The notes beneath the pieces were generated by a model. It searched no databases and was not told the origin of the DNA. It was given only the letters and a program-made list of their open reading frames with translations. 64,000 nucleotides of DNA, from positions 186,001-250,000 of the forward strand of contig NZ_AFHG01000030.1 of assembly GCF_000214035.2 (NCBI RefSeq), given 5' to 3'. Shown here one piece after another: positions 50,587 through 59,421 of the stretch. Position 1 is the stretch's first letter, and every line of letters starts with the position of its first letter. A program made the translations under genes and the position numbers. The DNA comes from Methyloversatilis universalis FAM5 (GTDB lineage Bacteria; Pseudomonadota; Gammaproteobacteria; Burkholderiales; Rhodocyclaceae).

Positions 50587-50942
50587 CGGGACACCTCGGG
50601 CCAGCGCACCCCGGACCAGCGTTGTTCGTCGAAACCGACCAGCAGCTCGCTGCCCAGATCGATCAGCGGGCGGCGGATGGCGGACGGATTCGCGGTCAGC
50701 AGGGCCAGCGCGCGCGCGTCGTCCAGATCGGCGGTCTGTTCGGGCGGCAGCTTGCGGAAGGTGGTGCCGCGGGTATTCACCAGCGCCTGCCAGCCGGCCC
50801 GGCGCATCCAGTCGGCCAGCCGGTCGGCCGGCACGCCGTCTTTCTTGTAGTCGTGCAGTTCGAAAGCGATCTGGTGGTCGGCCAGCCAAGCCTGTGCGCG
50901 CGCCATCGTGTCGCAGCGCTTGATGCCGTAGATGCGGAGCAT
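50583..50942 (-). CDS. Spx/ArsC-family thioredoxin-like protein (YffB type)
   Basis: A 119-aa protein of the arsenate-reductase-like fold. It begins MLRIYGIKRCDTMARAQAWL with the Cys of the CxxT-type site, and contains NTRGTTFRKLPPEQTADLDD and NPSAIRRPLIDLG. YffB-like proteins are thiol-active with unclear substrate (no arsenic resistance context here). ATG at 50942; a longer frame to 51047 lacks support. It is translationally coupled to hslO. Confidence 0.9.
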   Translation of the reverse strand: MLRIYGIKRCDTMARAQAWLADHQIAFELHDYKKDGVPADRLADWMRRAGWQALVNTRGTTFRKLPPEQTADLDDARALALLTANPSAIRRPLIDLGSELLVGFDEQRWSGVRWPEVSR

Positions 50943-51149
50943 GAAACCGGGAGGTCGAAAAGCGGAGAGCGCGCATTGTACGTCGCGCCGCAGCAGACCG
51001 TGTCGGGCGACGCCGGCCTTCCCGGGGCTGGCGTCATCGTGCTGCAATGGTTAAGATTTCAAAAATTCATCCGAAACAACAAACTGGCGCTGGATGTTGA
51101 ACGGTTTTTCTGGATTCGGTCCAGCGCGCCAACAGTGGGAGAGACCTGC

Positions 51150-51629
51150 ATGATGTTTCGACGCTGGGGCCTGTGCGCCCTGACGGTGGTATTCGGATTC
51201 TCGATGTTCCAGTCTGACGACGTGCTTGCGGTACGGACGGCGGCCAGTGGCAAACAGGTCAAGTCGGCGATCCGCCCGGCGACCAAGATCGCTTCCAAGA
51301 AACGCATTGCGCCGAGCGCACAGCTTGCGGCAGCGGCTACGCCGCTGGCGGTCGCGGTGCCCGCTTTCCGTCCGCCCAAGCCGCCGGCGCAGCGTCATTA
51401 CGCGGTGGATGGTTCGACTTTCTACGCCGACGGCGTGCGTGTGCGCGCAGCCGGCCTCGAAGCGCTCGACGTGCCCGGTGCGTCCGGCATGGCGAAGCAG
51501 CGTCTGCAGCAGTTGCTGGATTCCGGCCGCGTCAGCATTGAGCCGCTCGGCAATGACGGCGGTGACGTGACGCTTGCCCGCGTGCGTGTGGATGGGCGCG
51601 ATCTGAGCGAGCTGATCAGCACCCGCTGA
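51150..51629 (+). CDS. Degenerate staphylococcal-nuclease-like secreted protein
   Basis: A 159-aa protein. ATG at 51150 (GGGAGAG upstream) begins a signal peptide (MMFRRWGLCALTVVFGFSMF). A Lys/Ala/Pro linker (about 35-78) is followed by a short SNase/TNase-like core (YAVDGSTFYADGVRVRAAG, LARVRVDGRDLSELI). The catalytic Arg/Glu residues of true SNases are not visible and the domain is truncated, so it is probably a non-catalytic relative. A strong terminator follows. Confidence 0.75.
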   Translation: MMFRRWGLCALTVVFGFSMFQSDDVLAVRTAASGKQVKSAIRPATKIASKKRIAPSAQLAAAATPLAVAVPAFRPPKPPAQRHYAVDGSTFYADGVRVRAAGLEALDVPGASGMAKQRLQQLLDSGRVSIEPLGNDGGDVTLARVRVDGRDLSELISTR

Positions 51630-51666
51630 AATGAGTCTGTCGCGGCGGCGCGCCGCCCGGCAACAG

Positions 51667-51695
51667 AAAGGCCCGGTTTCCCGGGCCTTTTCGTT
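51667..51695 (+). terminator. Intrinsic terminator
   Basis: AAAGGCCCGG (51667-51676), loop TTTC, CCGGGCCTTT (51681-51690), then TCGTTT. A 10-bp stem after the nuclease-like gene. The A/T flanks allow bidirectional function with the convergent lipoprotein gene. Confidence 0.9.
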
Positions 51696-51725
51696 TCAGC
51701 TCTGTGGTACGGAAGCGCCTGACGC

Positions 51726-52133
51726 CTAGCCGGCGGTCAGCGCCGGATTCCGTCCATCATGTGCGCTGCCATGGGTTTCCTTCGGCGGCGTGTCGTCGGC
51801 CGCGGTGTCGTGTTCGGCGGCGCTCGGGCCTTTCACTTTCCGGGTCGTGGCCGCAGGCGGGGGCACGGTGGGCAGCACCACCTCTATCTTGTTCTGCGTC
51901 ATGTAGTCGTTCATCTCGCGCCAGCCGGCGAAGATGGCGGCTTTCGACGCCTTCGGATTCAGGTTGTAGCAGTCCTCGAGCGCGCGGCCGGCGTGGCGGC
52001 AGGCGCCGCCGATCGCTTTCGCGTCGAGTTCCTTCTGCGCGGCCGCCTTGTTCGGGTCGGGAATGGGCAGCCGGTCGCAGGCTGCGAGCGTCAGCGCGCA
52101 GGCCATCAGCAGCAGGGGGCGGAGCGTTTTCAC
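51726..52133 (-). CDS. Small lipoprotein, unknown function
   Basis: A 135-aa protein with a lipobox LAAC (lipidated Cys19, MKTLRPLLLMACALTLAAC). A helical part follows with a Cys pair (GGACRHAGRALEDCYNLNPK, positions about 44 and 55, probably a disulfide) and an aromatic motif FAGWREMNDYM. The C-terminus is Pro/Thr/Asp-rich and disordered. It resembles small betaproteobacterial lipoproteins found near ppk1 but no function is known. Confidence 0.78.
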   Translation of the reverse strand: MKTLRPLLLMACALTLAACDRLPIPDPNKAAAQKELDAKAIGGACRHAGRALEDCYNLNPKASKAAIFAGWREMNDYMTQNKIEVVLPTVPPPAATTRKVKGPSAAEHDTAADDTPPKETHGSAHDGRNPALTAG

Positions 52134-52229
52134 CTTGCGGGCACTTCCGGAAACGGAGATCTGTTCCGGTTTACGGCAGCCCCGGCCGTCGCTTGAGACG
52201 AAGGCGGCTGCCGTGCCCCGGTCCGGTTG

Positions 52230-54326
52230 CTACAGGCCGTTACGCGAGTATTCCGCCAGCAGCGTGTCCTGCGCGCAGTGGCGCGCCGCACGCGACACGC
52301 GACGGCGGTAACGGCCGTCCGGTTCCATTTCCCAGGACTGGCTGTTGTCCAGCAGATAGGGACGCAGCCCTTCCTTCATCACCCGCCGCTTCAGCTTGGG
52401 ATCCAGCACCGGGAACGCCACCTCGATGCGTCGGAAGAAGTTGCGTTCCATCCAGTCCGCACTGGCGAGATAGAGCTTTTCTTCGCCGTCGGCGTGGAAG
52501 TGGTAGATGCGCGAATGTTCCAGGAAGCGGCCGACCACAGAACGCACCGTGATGTTCTCCGATAGGCCGGGCACGCCCGGGCGCAGCGCGCACACGCCGC
52601 GCACGATCAGATCGATGTCCACGCCGGCCTGGCTGGCGGCGTACAGAGCCTCGATCGTTTCGTCCTCGACCAGCGAATTCATCTTGGCGATGATGCGACC
52701 CTTGCGGCCGGCCCGCGCATTCTCGGCTTCCTGGCCGATGGCGGCGATGACGCTGCTGTGCAGCGTGAAGGGTGCCTGCCACAGATGGGTGAGGGTGCCG
52801 GCGTGACCGAGGCCGGTCAGCTGCTTGAATACCTCGTTCACGTCCTCGCCGATCTGCTCGTTGGCGGTCATGAGGCCGAAGTCGGTGTAGAAGCGCGCGG
52901 TACGCGGGTGATAGTTGCCGGTGCCCAGGTGCACGAAGCGGCGGAAGCGCTGCACGCCGTCCACCTGTTCGCGGCGCACCACCATCAGCAGCTTGGCGTG
53001 CGTCTTGTAGCCGAACACGCCATACACGACATGTGCACCGGCATCTTCCAGCCGGGACGCCCAGTTGATGTTCGCTTCCTCGTCGAAGCGGGCCATCAGC
53101 TCCACCACCACGGTCACTTCCTTGCCCTTCTGCGCGGCGCGCACCAGGGCCTCCATCAGCACCGAGTCGGTACCGGTGCGGTAGACCGTCATCTTGATCG
53201 CCACCACATCCGGATCGTCCACGGCCTGCTGCACCAGGTCGATCACCGGCTTGAAGGACTGGAAGGGATGGTGCAGCAGCTGATCCTGCTTGCGGATCAT
53301 CGCGAAGATGTCATAGCGCTTTTCCATCGTGCGCGGCACCTGCGGCACGAAGGGCGGGTATTTCAGATCCGGACGTTCCACCCAGTCCGGCACCTGCATC
53401 AGTCGCACCAGGTTCACGATGCCTGGCGCCCGGTAAAGGTCGTCGCGGGTCAGGCTGAACTGCTGCAGCAGGAAGTCGGCCATCTGTTCCGAGCAGTTGT
53501 CGGCGACTTCAAGCCGCACCGCGTCGCCGTAGTGGCGCTGCGGCAGTTCGCCCTGCAGCGCCTGGCGCAGGTTCTTCACCTCTTCCTCGTCGAGGAAGAG
53601 GTCGGAGTTGCGGGTGACCCGGAACTGGTAGCAGCCGAGCACGTTCATGCCTTCGAACAGGTCGCCGACATTCTGGTGCATGGCCGAGGACAGGAAGATG
53701 AAGCCGTGGTCGACCCCGGTCAGTTCCTTCGGCAGCTTGATCACGCGCGGCAGCGCGCGCGGCGCCTGCACGATGGCGAAACGCGAACTGCGGCCGAAGG
53801 CGTCGCGGCCTTCCAGTTCGACCGCGAAGTTCAGGCTCTTGTTGAGCACGCGCGGGAAGGGGTGGGACGGGTCCAGACCGATAGGCGTGAGCACCGGCAT
53901 CAGCTCGCGCGTGAAATAGTCGCGCACCCATTCGTGCTGCGCCTCGGTCCAGTTGCCGCGACGCAGGAACACGATGCCTTCCTTCTCCAGCAGCGGCAGG
54001 ATGACGTCGTTCAGCAGCGAGTACTGTTCGGCGATCAGCTGGTGCGCCTCGGCGGCGATCAGGCGCAGCGCTTCCTGCGCGGAACGCCCGTCGGAGGTGA
54101 CGCCGCGCGCGCCCAGGCGGATGTGCTCGCGCAGGCCACCGATGCGCACCTCGAAAAACTCATCCAGATTGCTCGACACGATGCACAGGAACTTCAGCCG
54201 CTCCAGCAGCGGCACGCGCTCGTCCGCGGCCTGTGCGAGCACGCGGCGGTTGAAGGCGATCAGCGACAGTTCGCGGTTGATGAAGTGGTCGGGTGCGTAG
54301 CGCGGAACCGGCAGGATGGCGGGCAT
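52230..54326 (-). CDS. ppk1: Polyphosphate kinase PPK1
   Basis: Makes polyphosphate from ATP. At 698 aa it is full length. The N-domain is FINRELSLIAFNRRVLAQA, followed by the phospholipase-D-like catalytic halves. The phosphorylated His is in YGVFGYKTHAKLLMVVRREQ. Arg/His blocks FVHLGTGNYHPRTARFYTDF and LIVRGVCALRPGVPGLSENI are also present. It is divergent from ppx (152 nt between starts). Confidence 0.97.
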   Translation of the reverse strand: MPAILPVPRYAPDHFINRELSLIAFNRRVLAQAADERVPLLERLKFLCIVSSNLDEFFEVRIGGLREHIRLGARGVTSDGRSAQEALRLIAAEAHQLIAEQYSLLNDVILPLLEKEGIVFLRRGNWTEAQHEWVRDYFTRELMPVLTPIGLDPSHPFPRVLNKSLNFAVELEGRDAFGRSSRFAIVQAPRALPRVIKLPKELTGVDHGFIFLSSAMHQNVGDLFEGMNVLGCYQFRVTRNSDLFLDEEEVKNLRQALQGELPQRHYGDAVRLEVADNCSEQMADFLLQQFSLTRDDLYRAPGIVNLVRLMQVPDWVERPDLKYPPFVPQVPRTMEKRYDIFAMIRKQDQLLHHPFQSFKPVIDLVQQAVDDPDVVAIKMTVYRTGTDSVLMEALVRAAQKGKEVTVVVELMARFDEEANINWASRLEDAGAHVVYGVFGYKTHAKLLMVVRREQVDGVQRFRRFVHLGTGNYHPRTARFYTDFGLMTANEQIGEDVNEVFKQLTGLGHAGTLTHLWQAPFTLHSSVIAAIGQEAENARAGRKGRIIAKMNSLVEDETIEALYAASQAGVDIDLIVRGVCALRPGVPGLSENITVRSVVGRFLEHSRIYHFHADGEEKLYLASADWMERNFFRRIEVAFPVLDPKLKRRVMKEGLRPYLLDNSQSWEMEPDGRYRRRVSRAARHCAQDTLLAEYSRNGL

Positions 54327-54416
54327 GGTGGAGGGCTGTCTCGGCTGTTGTTATCTGGATCAGGATTTTGTGACACGAATGCATCGGAATTATTACAGCG
54401 TCCGATGAGAAGCGGC

Positions 54417-54446
54417 TTGACGGTGCGCAGGCCGCGCGCTGATAAA
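54417..54446 (+). promoter_or_regulatory. Promoter for ppx
   Basis: TTGACG (54417-54422), 18-nt spacer, GATAAA (54441-54446), 32 nt before the ppx ATG. The upstream part of the same gap holds ATTACAG and TGTCAC-type pieces, but no convincing Pho box. Confidence 0.55.
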
Positions 54447-54478
54447 CTCGCGACTGACCTCTTTTTTTGCATCGCCGC

Positions 54479-55981
54479 ATGAGCTACGAACTTCTCGCCG
54501 CCGTCGACCTCGGCTCCAACAGCTTCCGGTTGCAGGTGGCGCGGGTGGTCGATGACCAGATCTACCCGCTCGACGGGGTGAAGGAAACCGTGCGGCTGGC
54601 GGCCGGGCTGGGCCACGGCAAGCTGCTCGACGGCGCCTCCCAGCTGCGCGCCATCGAGGCGCTGTCACGCTTCAACGAGCGGCTGCGCGGTTTCGCGCCG
54701 GATCAGGTGCGGGCGGTGGCGACCAACACGTTGCGGGTGGCCAAGAACGCGCCGCAGTTCCTGCCCCAGGCCGAGGCGGCGCTGGGCTTTCCGATCGAAG
54801 TGATCGCTGGACGCGAAGAAGCGCGGCTGATCTACGTCGGTGTCGCCCACACGCTGCCCAATCCGTCGAACCAGCAGCTGGTGGTGGACATCGGCGGTGG
54901 CTCGACCGAGTTCATCATCGGCCGCAGTTTCGAACCGCAGGCGCTTGAATCGCTCTACATGGGCTGCGTGGCGTTCAGCCTGCGCTACTTTCCCGAAGGC
55001 CGCATGGACAAGAAGTCGCTGCGCGAGGCCGAACTGGCCGCGCGGCGCGAACTCGAGGCGATCGAGCACGATTACCGCGCGCTCGGCTGGGATGAAGCGG
55101 TGGGGTCGAGCGGCACCGCGCGTGCGCTGCTCGACATCATGGAACTGAATGGCTGGGCGCAGGGCGCGCTCACCCGCGACGGCATGGACAGGCTGCGCGC
55201 GCTGCTGCTGCGCGTGGGCGACGTGAACCGCCTTGGCGTGGCCGGCCTGAAGCCGGACCGGCTGCCGGTGCTGGCCGGCGGCTTCGCCATCATGTCGGCC
55301 ATCTTCGACGCCTTCCGGCTCGAGCGCATGAGCTTTTCCGAAGGTGCGCTGCGGCTGGGCGTGCTGTACGACCTGCATGGCCGTTACCACCACAAGGACC
55401 TGCGTGACGCCACCGTGCTGCAGTTCGTGCGGCGCTATCAGGTGGATCAGCGCCAGGCGGAGCGGGTGCATGCCGCTGCGCTGCAGCTCTATCGCCAGCT
55501 CGAACCGCATGCCGCCGACGACCACCCGGACCTGCATCTGCTGAGCTGGGCGGCGCGGCTGCACGAACTGGGCATTTCGGTGGCGCACGCCGGCTATCAC
55601 AAGCACAGCGCCTACATCCTCGGCAATGCCGACATGCCCGGTTTCTCGCGTATGGATCAGGCGCGCCTCGCGCGGGTGGTGCTTGCCCACCGAGGCAAGC
55701 TCGAGAAGGTGAATTCCAGCGTGGTCGACCGCCGCGACTGGACACTCATCCTCTGCCTGCGGCTGGCGGTGCTGCTGCATCGCAGCCGCGACGACTATGC
55801 AGAACTGCCGGTGCGGATCGAGCGCAGCGCTCAGGGGTTCGTCGTGTCCGCCAGCAACGACTGGCTGTCTTCCTCGCCGCTGACCGCAGCCAGCCTGCAG
55901 GACGAACAGCGCCTGTGGGGTGCCATCGGCATCGAGGTCAAGGTGCGCGCCCAGCGCGCCAAGAGCGCAGCCGCACTCTGA
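54479..55981 (+). CDS. ppx: Exopolyphosphatase (PPX/GppA family)
   Basis: Hydrolyses polyphosphate or pppGpp. At 500 aa, phosphate-binding loops AAVDLGSNSFRLQVARVVDD and VVDIGGGSTEFIIGR belong to the ASKHA fold. The C-terminal part (from about residue 310) is an HD-type domain (AARLHELGISVAHAGYHKHS). ATG at 54479 (MSYELLAAVDLGSN) is preferred to the in-frame ATG at 54467. Confidence 0.96.
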   Translation: MSYELLAAVDLGSNSFRLQVARVVDDQIYPLDGVKETVRLAAGLGHGKLLDGASQLRAIEALSRFNERLRGFAPDQVRAVATNTLRVAKNAPQFLPQAEAALGFPIEVIAGREEARLIYVGVAHTLPNPSNQQLVVDIGGGSTEFIIGRSFEPQALESLYMGCVAFSLRYFPEGRMDKKSLREAELAARRELEAIEHDYRALGWDEAVGSSGTARALLDIMELNGWAQGALTRDGMDRLRALLLRVGDVNRLGVAGLKPDRLPVLAGGFAIMSAIFDAFRLERMSFSEGALRLGVLYDLHGRYHHKDLRDATVLQFVRRYQVDQRQAERVHAAALQLYRQLEPHAADDHPDLHLLSWAARLHELGISVAHAGYHKHSAYILGNADMPGFSRMDQARLARVVLAHRGKLEKVNSSVVDRRDWTLILCLRLAVLLHRSRDDYAELPVRIERSAQGFVVSASNDWLSSSPLTAASLQDEQRLWGAIGIEVKVRAQRAKSAAAL

Positions 55982-55989
55982 CCGGCGAC

Positions 55990-57111
55990 ATGGGTGTCCC
56001 GACCGTTTCGTTCGAAATGACCGGGGCCCAGCCGGTGGCGGTGCTCTCCGGCGAATGGACGCTGACCGGCCTGCGCGGCCGGCTCGATACGCTCAGGCGC
56101 CAGCTCGCATCCGCCGATGCGGCGCGCGCCGGGCACTGGGATCTGCGCGAGGTCACCCGGCTCGATTCGCTCGGCGCCACCACGCTGTGGCGCGCCTGGG
56201 GTGACCGCCTGCCGGAGCGGCTGGAGGCGGATCCGCATACGCTGGACATGCTGCGGGTGGCAGCGGTGCTGGGGCCGTGCCGGCCGGCGCCGCGGATGCG
56301 TCCGCGCCGGGGCGATGCGCTGGTGGCGCTCGGCCGTCTGGGTGGCGCGCTGGTGGCCCAGCTGCTGGGCATGATCGCGCTCAGCGGGCAGATCCTGTTC
56401 GACGCGGTGCGCATGCTGCGCTTCCCGCAGGACGCGCCGCTGCGCGAACTGTCGGCCAATCTGTACAAGACCGGCGTCACCGCGCTGCCGATCACCGCGC
56501 TGGTCGGCTTCCTGATCGGCGTCGTGCTGTCCTACCTGTCTGCGCTGCAGCTGAAGACCTTCGGCGCCGACGTGTTCATCATCAACATTCTGGGCATCGG
56601 CATCATCCGCGAACTGGGGCCGGTGCTGGTGGCGGTGCTGGTGGCCGGCCGCTCCGGCTCGGCCATGACCGCCCAGCTGGGCGTGATGCGGGTGACCGAG
56701 GAAATCGACGCGCTGGTCACCATGGGCGTGCCGGCCACGCTGCGACTGGTGTTGCCCAAGGTGGCGGCACTGGTGGCGGCGATGCCGCTGCTGGTGCTGT
56801 GGACCTCGGCGTCGGCGCTGTTCGGCGGCATGGTGGCCGCAGCGGTGCAGCTGGACATCGGCTTCGGCTTCTTCCTCGACACGCTGCCGCGGGTGGTGCC
56901 GATCGCCAACCTCTACATCGGCTTCGGCAAGGGACTGGCCTTCGGTCTGGTGATCGCGCTGGTGGCCTGCCATTTCGGGCTCACGGTGCGGCCCAATACC
57001 GAAAGCCTGTCGTCCAACACCACCCGCTCGGTGGTGAGCGCCATCACCTGCGTCATCCTGGTCGACGCGGTGTTCGCCATCGCCACCCGTCACATCGGCA
57101 TGCCGACATGA
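55990..57111 (+). CDS. MlaE-type ABC permease with N-terminal STAS-like domain
   Basis: A 373-aa permease. A cytoplasmic STAS-like N-domain (about residues 1-95, WDLREVTRLDSLGATTLWRA) is fused to an MlaE-type permease with five to six helices (from about 130). Seen are TALVGFLIGVVLSYLSALQL and GRSGSAMTAQLGVMRVTEEI (EQ loop). In MlaE systems the STAS protein is usually separate (MlaB); here it is fused. It heads a lipid-transport operon, with the ATPase start overlapping its stop (ATGA). Confidence 0.92.
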   Translation: MGVPTVSFEMTGAQPVAVLSGEWTLTGLRGRLDTLRRQLASADAARAGHWDLREVTRLDSLGATTLWRAWGDRLPERLEADPHTLDMLRVAAVLGPCRPAPRMRPRRGDALVALGRLGGALVAQLLGMIALSGQILFDAVRMLRFPQDAPLRELSANLYKTGVTALPITALVGFLIGVVLSYLSALQLKTFGADVFIINILGIGIIRELGPVLVAVLVAGRSGSAMTAQLGVMRVTEEIDALVTMGVPATLRLVLPKVAALVAAMPLLVLWTSASALFGGMVAAAVQLDIGFGFFLDTLPRVVPIANLYIGFGKGLAFGLVIALVACHFGLTVRPNTESLSSNTTRSVVSAITCVILVDAVFAIATRHIGMPT

Positions 57112-57866
57112 GCGCGCCGGTGATCGACATCCGCGGTCTGGTCACCCGCTTCGGCAGCCATCTGGTGCACGACGGACTGGATCTGTCGATTCCGGCCGGC
57201 GAGGTGATGGCCCTGGTCGGCGGTTCCGGCAGCGGCAAGACCACGCTGCTGCGTCAGGTGATCGGCCTGATGCGGCCGCAGCGCGGCGACATCCGGGTGC
57301 TGGGACAGCCGCTGTTTTCCGGCGACCTGCAGGCCGACCGGGTGCTGCGCCAGCGCTTCGGCATGCTGTTCCAGCAGGGCGCGCTGTTTTCCGCGCTCAA
57401 CGTGCTCGAGAACATCGCCTTTCCGCTGCGCGAACTGCGCTGGCTGGACCGCGAAACCATCCACGATCTGGTCATGATCAAGCTGGCCATGGTCGAGCTG
57501 GAGCCGCGCCATGCCTGGCTGATGCCGGCCGAACTGTCCGGCGGCATGGTGAAGCGGGTGGCGCTGGCGCGCGCGCTGGCGCTGGAACCCGAATTGCTGC
57601 TGCTGGATGAGCCGACCGCCGGCCTGGATCCGGACCGCTCCGCCGCCTTTGTTTCGCTCATCCGCCGGCTGCGCGATCAGCTGGGGCTGTCGGTCGTGCT
57701 GGTGACGCACGACATCGATACGCTGTCGGCATTGGCGACCCGGGTCGCCGTACTGGGCGACCGACGTATACTGGCCGAAGGCACACTCGACCATGTCATG
57801 AAACAGGATCATCCCTTCATCCGCAGTTTCTTCGGCGCCGCCCGGCATGCAGGGAGCGCGTACTGA
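57108..57866 (+). CDS. MlaF-type ABC ATP-binding protein
   Basis: A 252-aa ATPase of MCE transporters. Walker A VGGSGSGKTTLLRQVIG, Q-loop MLFQQGALFSALNVLENIAF, signature LSGGMVKRVALARAL, Walker B LLLLDEPTAGLDP. The LSGGM signature and FQQGALF are typical of MlaF. It energises the permease encoded just upstream. Stop and next ATG are 2 nt apart. Confidence 0.94.
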   Translation: MSAPVIDIRGLVTRFGSHLVHDGLDLSIPAGEVMALVGGSGSGKTTLLRQVIGLMRPQRGDIRVLGQPLFSGDLQADRVLRQRFGMLFQQGALFSALNVLENIAFPLRELRWLDRETIHDLVMIKLAMVELEPRHAWLMPAELSGGMVKRVALARALALEPELLLLDEPTAGLDPDRSAAFVSLIRRLRDQLGLSVVLVTHDIDTLSALATRVAVLGDRRILAEGTLDHVMKQDHPFIRSFFGAARHAGSAY

Positions 57867-57868
57867 CC

Positions 57869-58831
57869 ATGGAAAGCCGCGCCCACGCACTGGCCGCCGG
57901 TCTGTTTCTGATGCTGCTTGGTGTCGGCATCGGCCTGTCGATCTGGTATCTGTCCAGCGGCGATGATCTGGATGCCGAATACCTGCTGGCGACCACCGCA
58001 GATGTCGGCGGCCTGAACCCGCAGGCCCAGGTCCGCTACCGCGGCATGCGGGTGGGCAAGGTGAGGGAAATCTCGATCAATCCGGACAACCCGCGAGAAA
58101 TCCTGGTGCGCATCGCGATACCGCCGCGCTATCCGGTCACCGCGGCCACCCGTGCCGAACTGGGCTATCTGGGCGTGACCGGGCTGGCGCTGGTCGAACT
58201 GACCGACGACGGTTCCGACCCGACACCGCTGCCGGCCGGCGGCGCGGGGCGCATTCCGCTGCGCGGCTCGCAGTTCGGTTCGCTCAGCGGCAAGGCCAGC
58301 GAAACGATGGATGTCGCCCGTGAGCTCATGCTGCGGATGCAGGCGGTGCTGGACCAGGGCAATCTGGACCGCATCGCCGGCACGCTGGCCAGCCTGCAGT
58401 CGGCCACCGCCCGTCTGGACACCACGCTGGCGCAGATGCCGGCGGTGACCGGCGAACTGCGTGAAACGCTGCGCCGCACCCAGGCGCTGCTGTCGCCGGA
58501 CAATACCGCGCGCATCGGCCGGATACTGACCCAGATCGAGGCCACTGCCGGCGAGGGCGCGCCGTTGGCGAAGGAACTGCGCGAACTGCTGGCGTCGATG
58601 CGCCAGCTGTCCGGCCGGCTGGATGCGCTGGCCGAACAGTCGGGCGACCGGCTGCACGCCGACACGCTGCCCCGCCTGCACGCGCTGATCGAAGAGGCGG
58701 CGCGCGACTCGCGTCAGCTGCGTCGCGTGCTGGGCGAACTGGAATCTTCGCCGCAGATGCTGCTGCTCGGGCGCGAGCGGCCGGTGCCTGGCCCCGGTGA
58801 AGCGGGCTTCAGCGCAGGAGGAGGGAAATGA
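57869..58831 (+). CDS. MCE domain lipid-binding protein (MlaD-like)
   Basis: A 320-aa protein. One N-terminal membrane helix (about 9-28, LAAGLFLMLLGVGIGLSIWY) is followed by an MCE domain (about 38-115; GGLNPQAQVRYRGMRVGKVR, LGYLGVTGLALVELTDDG) and a long helical C-terminal part (from about 140) as in PqiB/YebT- or MceA-like tunnels. It binds lipid in the periplasm. Its stop overlaps the lipoprotein start. Confidence 0.93.
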   Translation: MESRAHALAAGLFLMLLGVGIGLSIWYLSSGDDLDAEYLLATTADVGGLNPQAQVRYRGMRVGKVREISINPDNPREILVRIAIPPRYPVTAATRAELGYLGVTGLALVELTDDGSDPTPLPAGGAGRIPLRGSQFGSLSGKASETMDVARELMLRMQAVLDQGNLDRIAGTLASLQSATARLDTTLAQMPAVTGELRETLRRTQALLSPDNTARIGRILTQIEATAGEGAPLAKELRELLASMRQLSGRLDALAEQSGDRLHADTLPRLHALIEEAARDSRQLRRVLGELESSPQMLLLGRERPVPGPGEAGFSAGGGK

Positions 58832-59421
58832 TGAGCGCCGCGAGATCGTGGCTTTTACTGCTGATCGCCGTGTTCGCGCTGGGCGGCTGCGGCGGCATGC
58901 TGCAGAAGGGCACCCGTCCGGCGCAGCACGATCTGGGCGGTCCGCGTACGGCGCGCCCGGTCGGCGTGCCGCTGGAATCGATCGAAGCCCATGCCGCAAC
59001 CTGGCTGGACGGCACCGGCATCCAGTACCGGCTGGCCTATCGCAGCGCGACCGAGCGCCTGAGCTATGCGGAAAGCCGCTGGGCCTCGTCGCCGGCCGAC
59101 ATGCTGGCGGTGGCGCTGCGTGGCGCGCTCGATACACCGCCCAGTCCGCGCGGCTGCCGTCTGGTGATCGATGTGGACGAATTCATCCAGGTCTTTTCCT
59201 CGCCGTCGCAGGCCGACGTGCTGCTGGCCGGCCGCGCCACGCTGATCGATGCGCGCGGCCGTCACCTGATAGACCGCATGCGCTTTTCACTGACCGAAAG
59301 CGCCGGACCTGACGCGGCAGGCGGCGTTGCCGCCTTCTCGCGTGCCACCGATGCACTGGCCGGACGGCTGGCCGACTGGCTGGACAGAACCGCAGCACGA
59401 AGCAAGGAGTGCGAACAATGA
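58828..59421 (+). CDS. ABC-transport auxiliary lipoprotein (PqiC/LptE-like, DUF330 family)
   Basis: A 197-aa lipoprotein with lipobox ALGGC (Cys21) after SWLLLLIAVF. The beta-rich periplasmic domain (RGCRLVIDVDEFIQVFSSPS, DVLLAGRATLIDARGRHLID) fits PqiC-type lipoproteins that sit at the outer-membrane end of MCE systems. It is coupled to the MCE gene (4-nt overlap) and to the GAF gene (4-nt overlap). Confidence 0.88.
   Translation: MMSAARSWLLLLIAVFALGGCGGMLQKGTRPAQHDLGGPRTARPVGVPLESIEAHAATWLDGTGIQYRLAYRSATERLSYAESRWASSPADMLAVALRGALDTPPSPRGCRLVIDVDEFIQVFSSPSQADVLLAGRATLIDARGRHLIDRMRFSLTESAGPDAAGGVAAFSRATDALAGRLADWLDRTAARSKECEQ

Noticed and set aside
54327..54416. Pho box between ppk1 and ppx
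   Set aside because: CTGTAAT and TGTCAC pieces exist, but the two 7-mers are not at the required 11-bp spacing.
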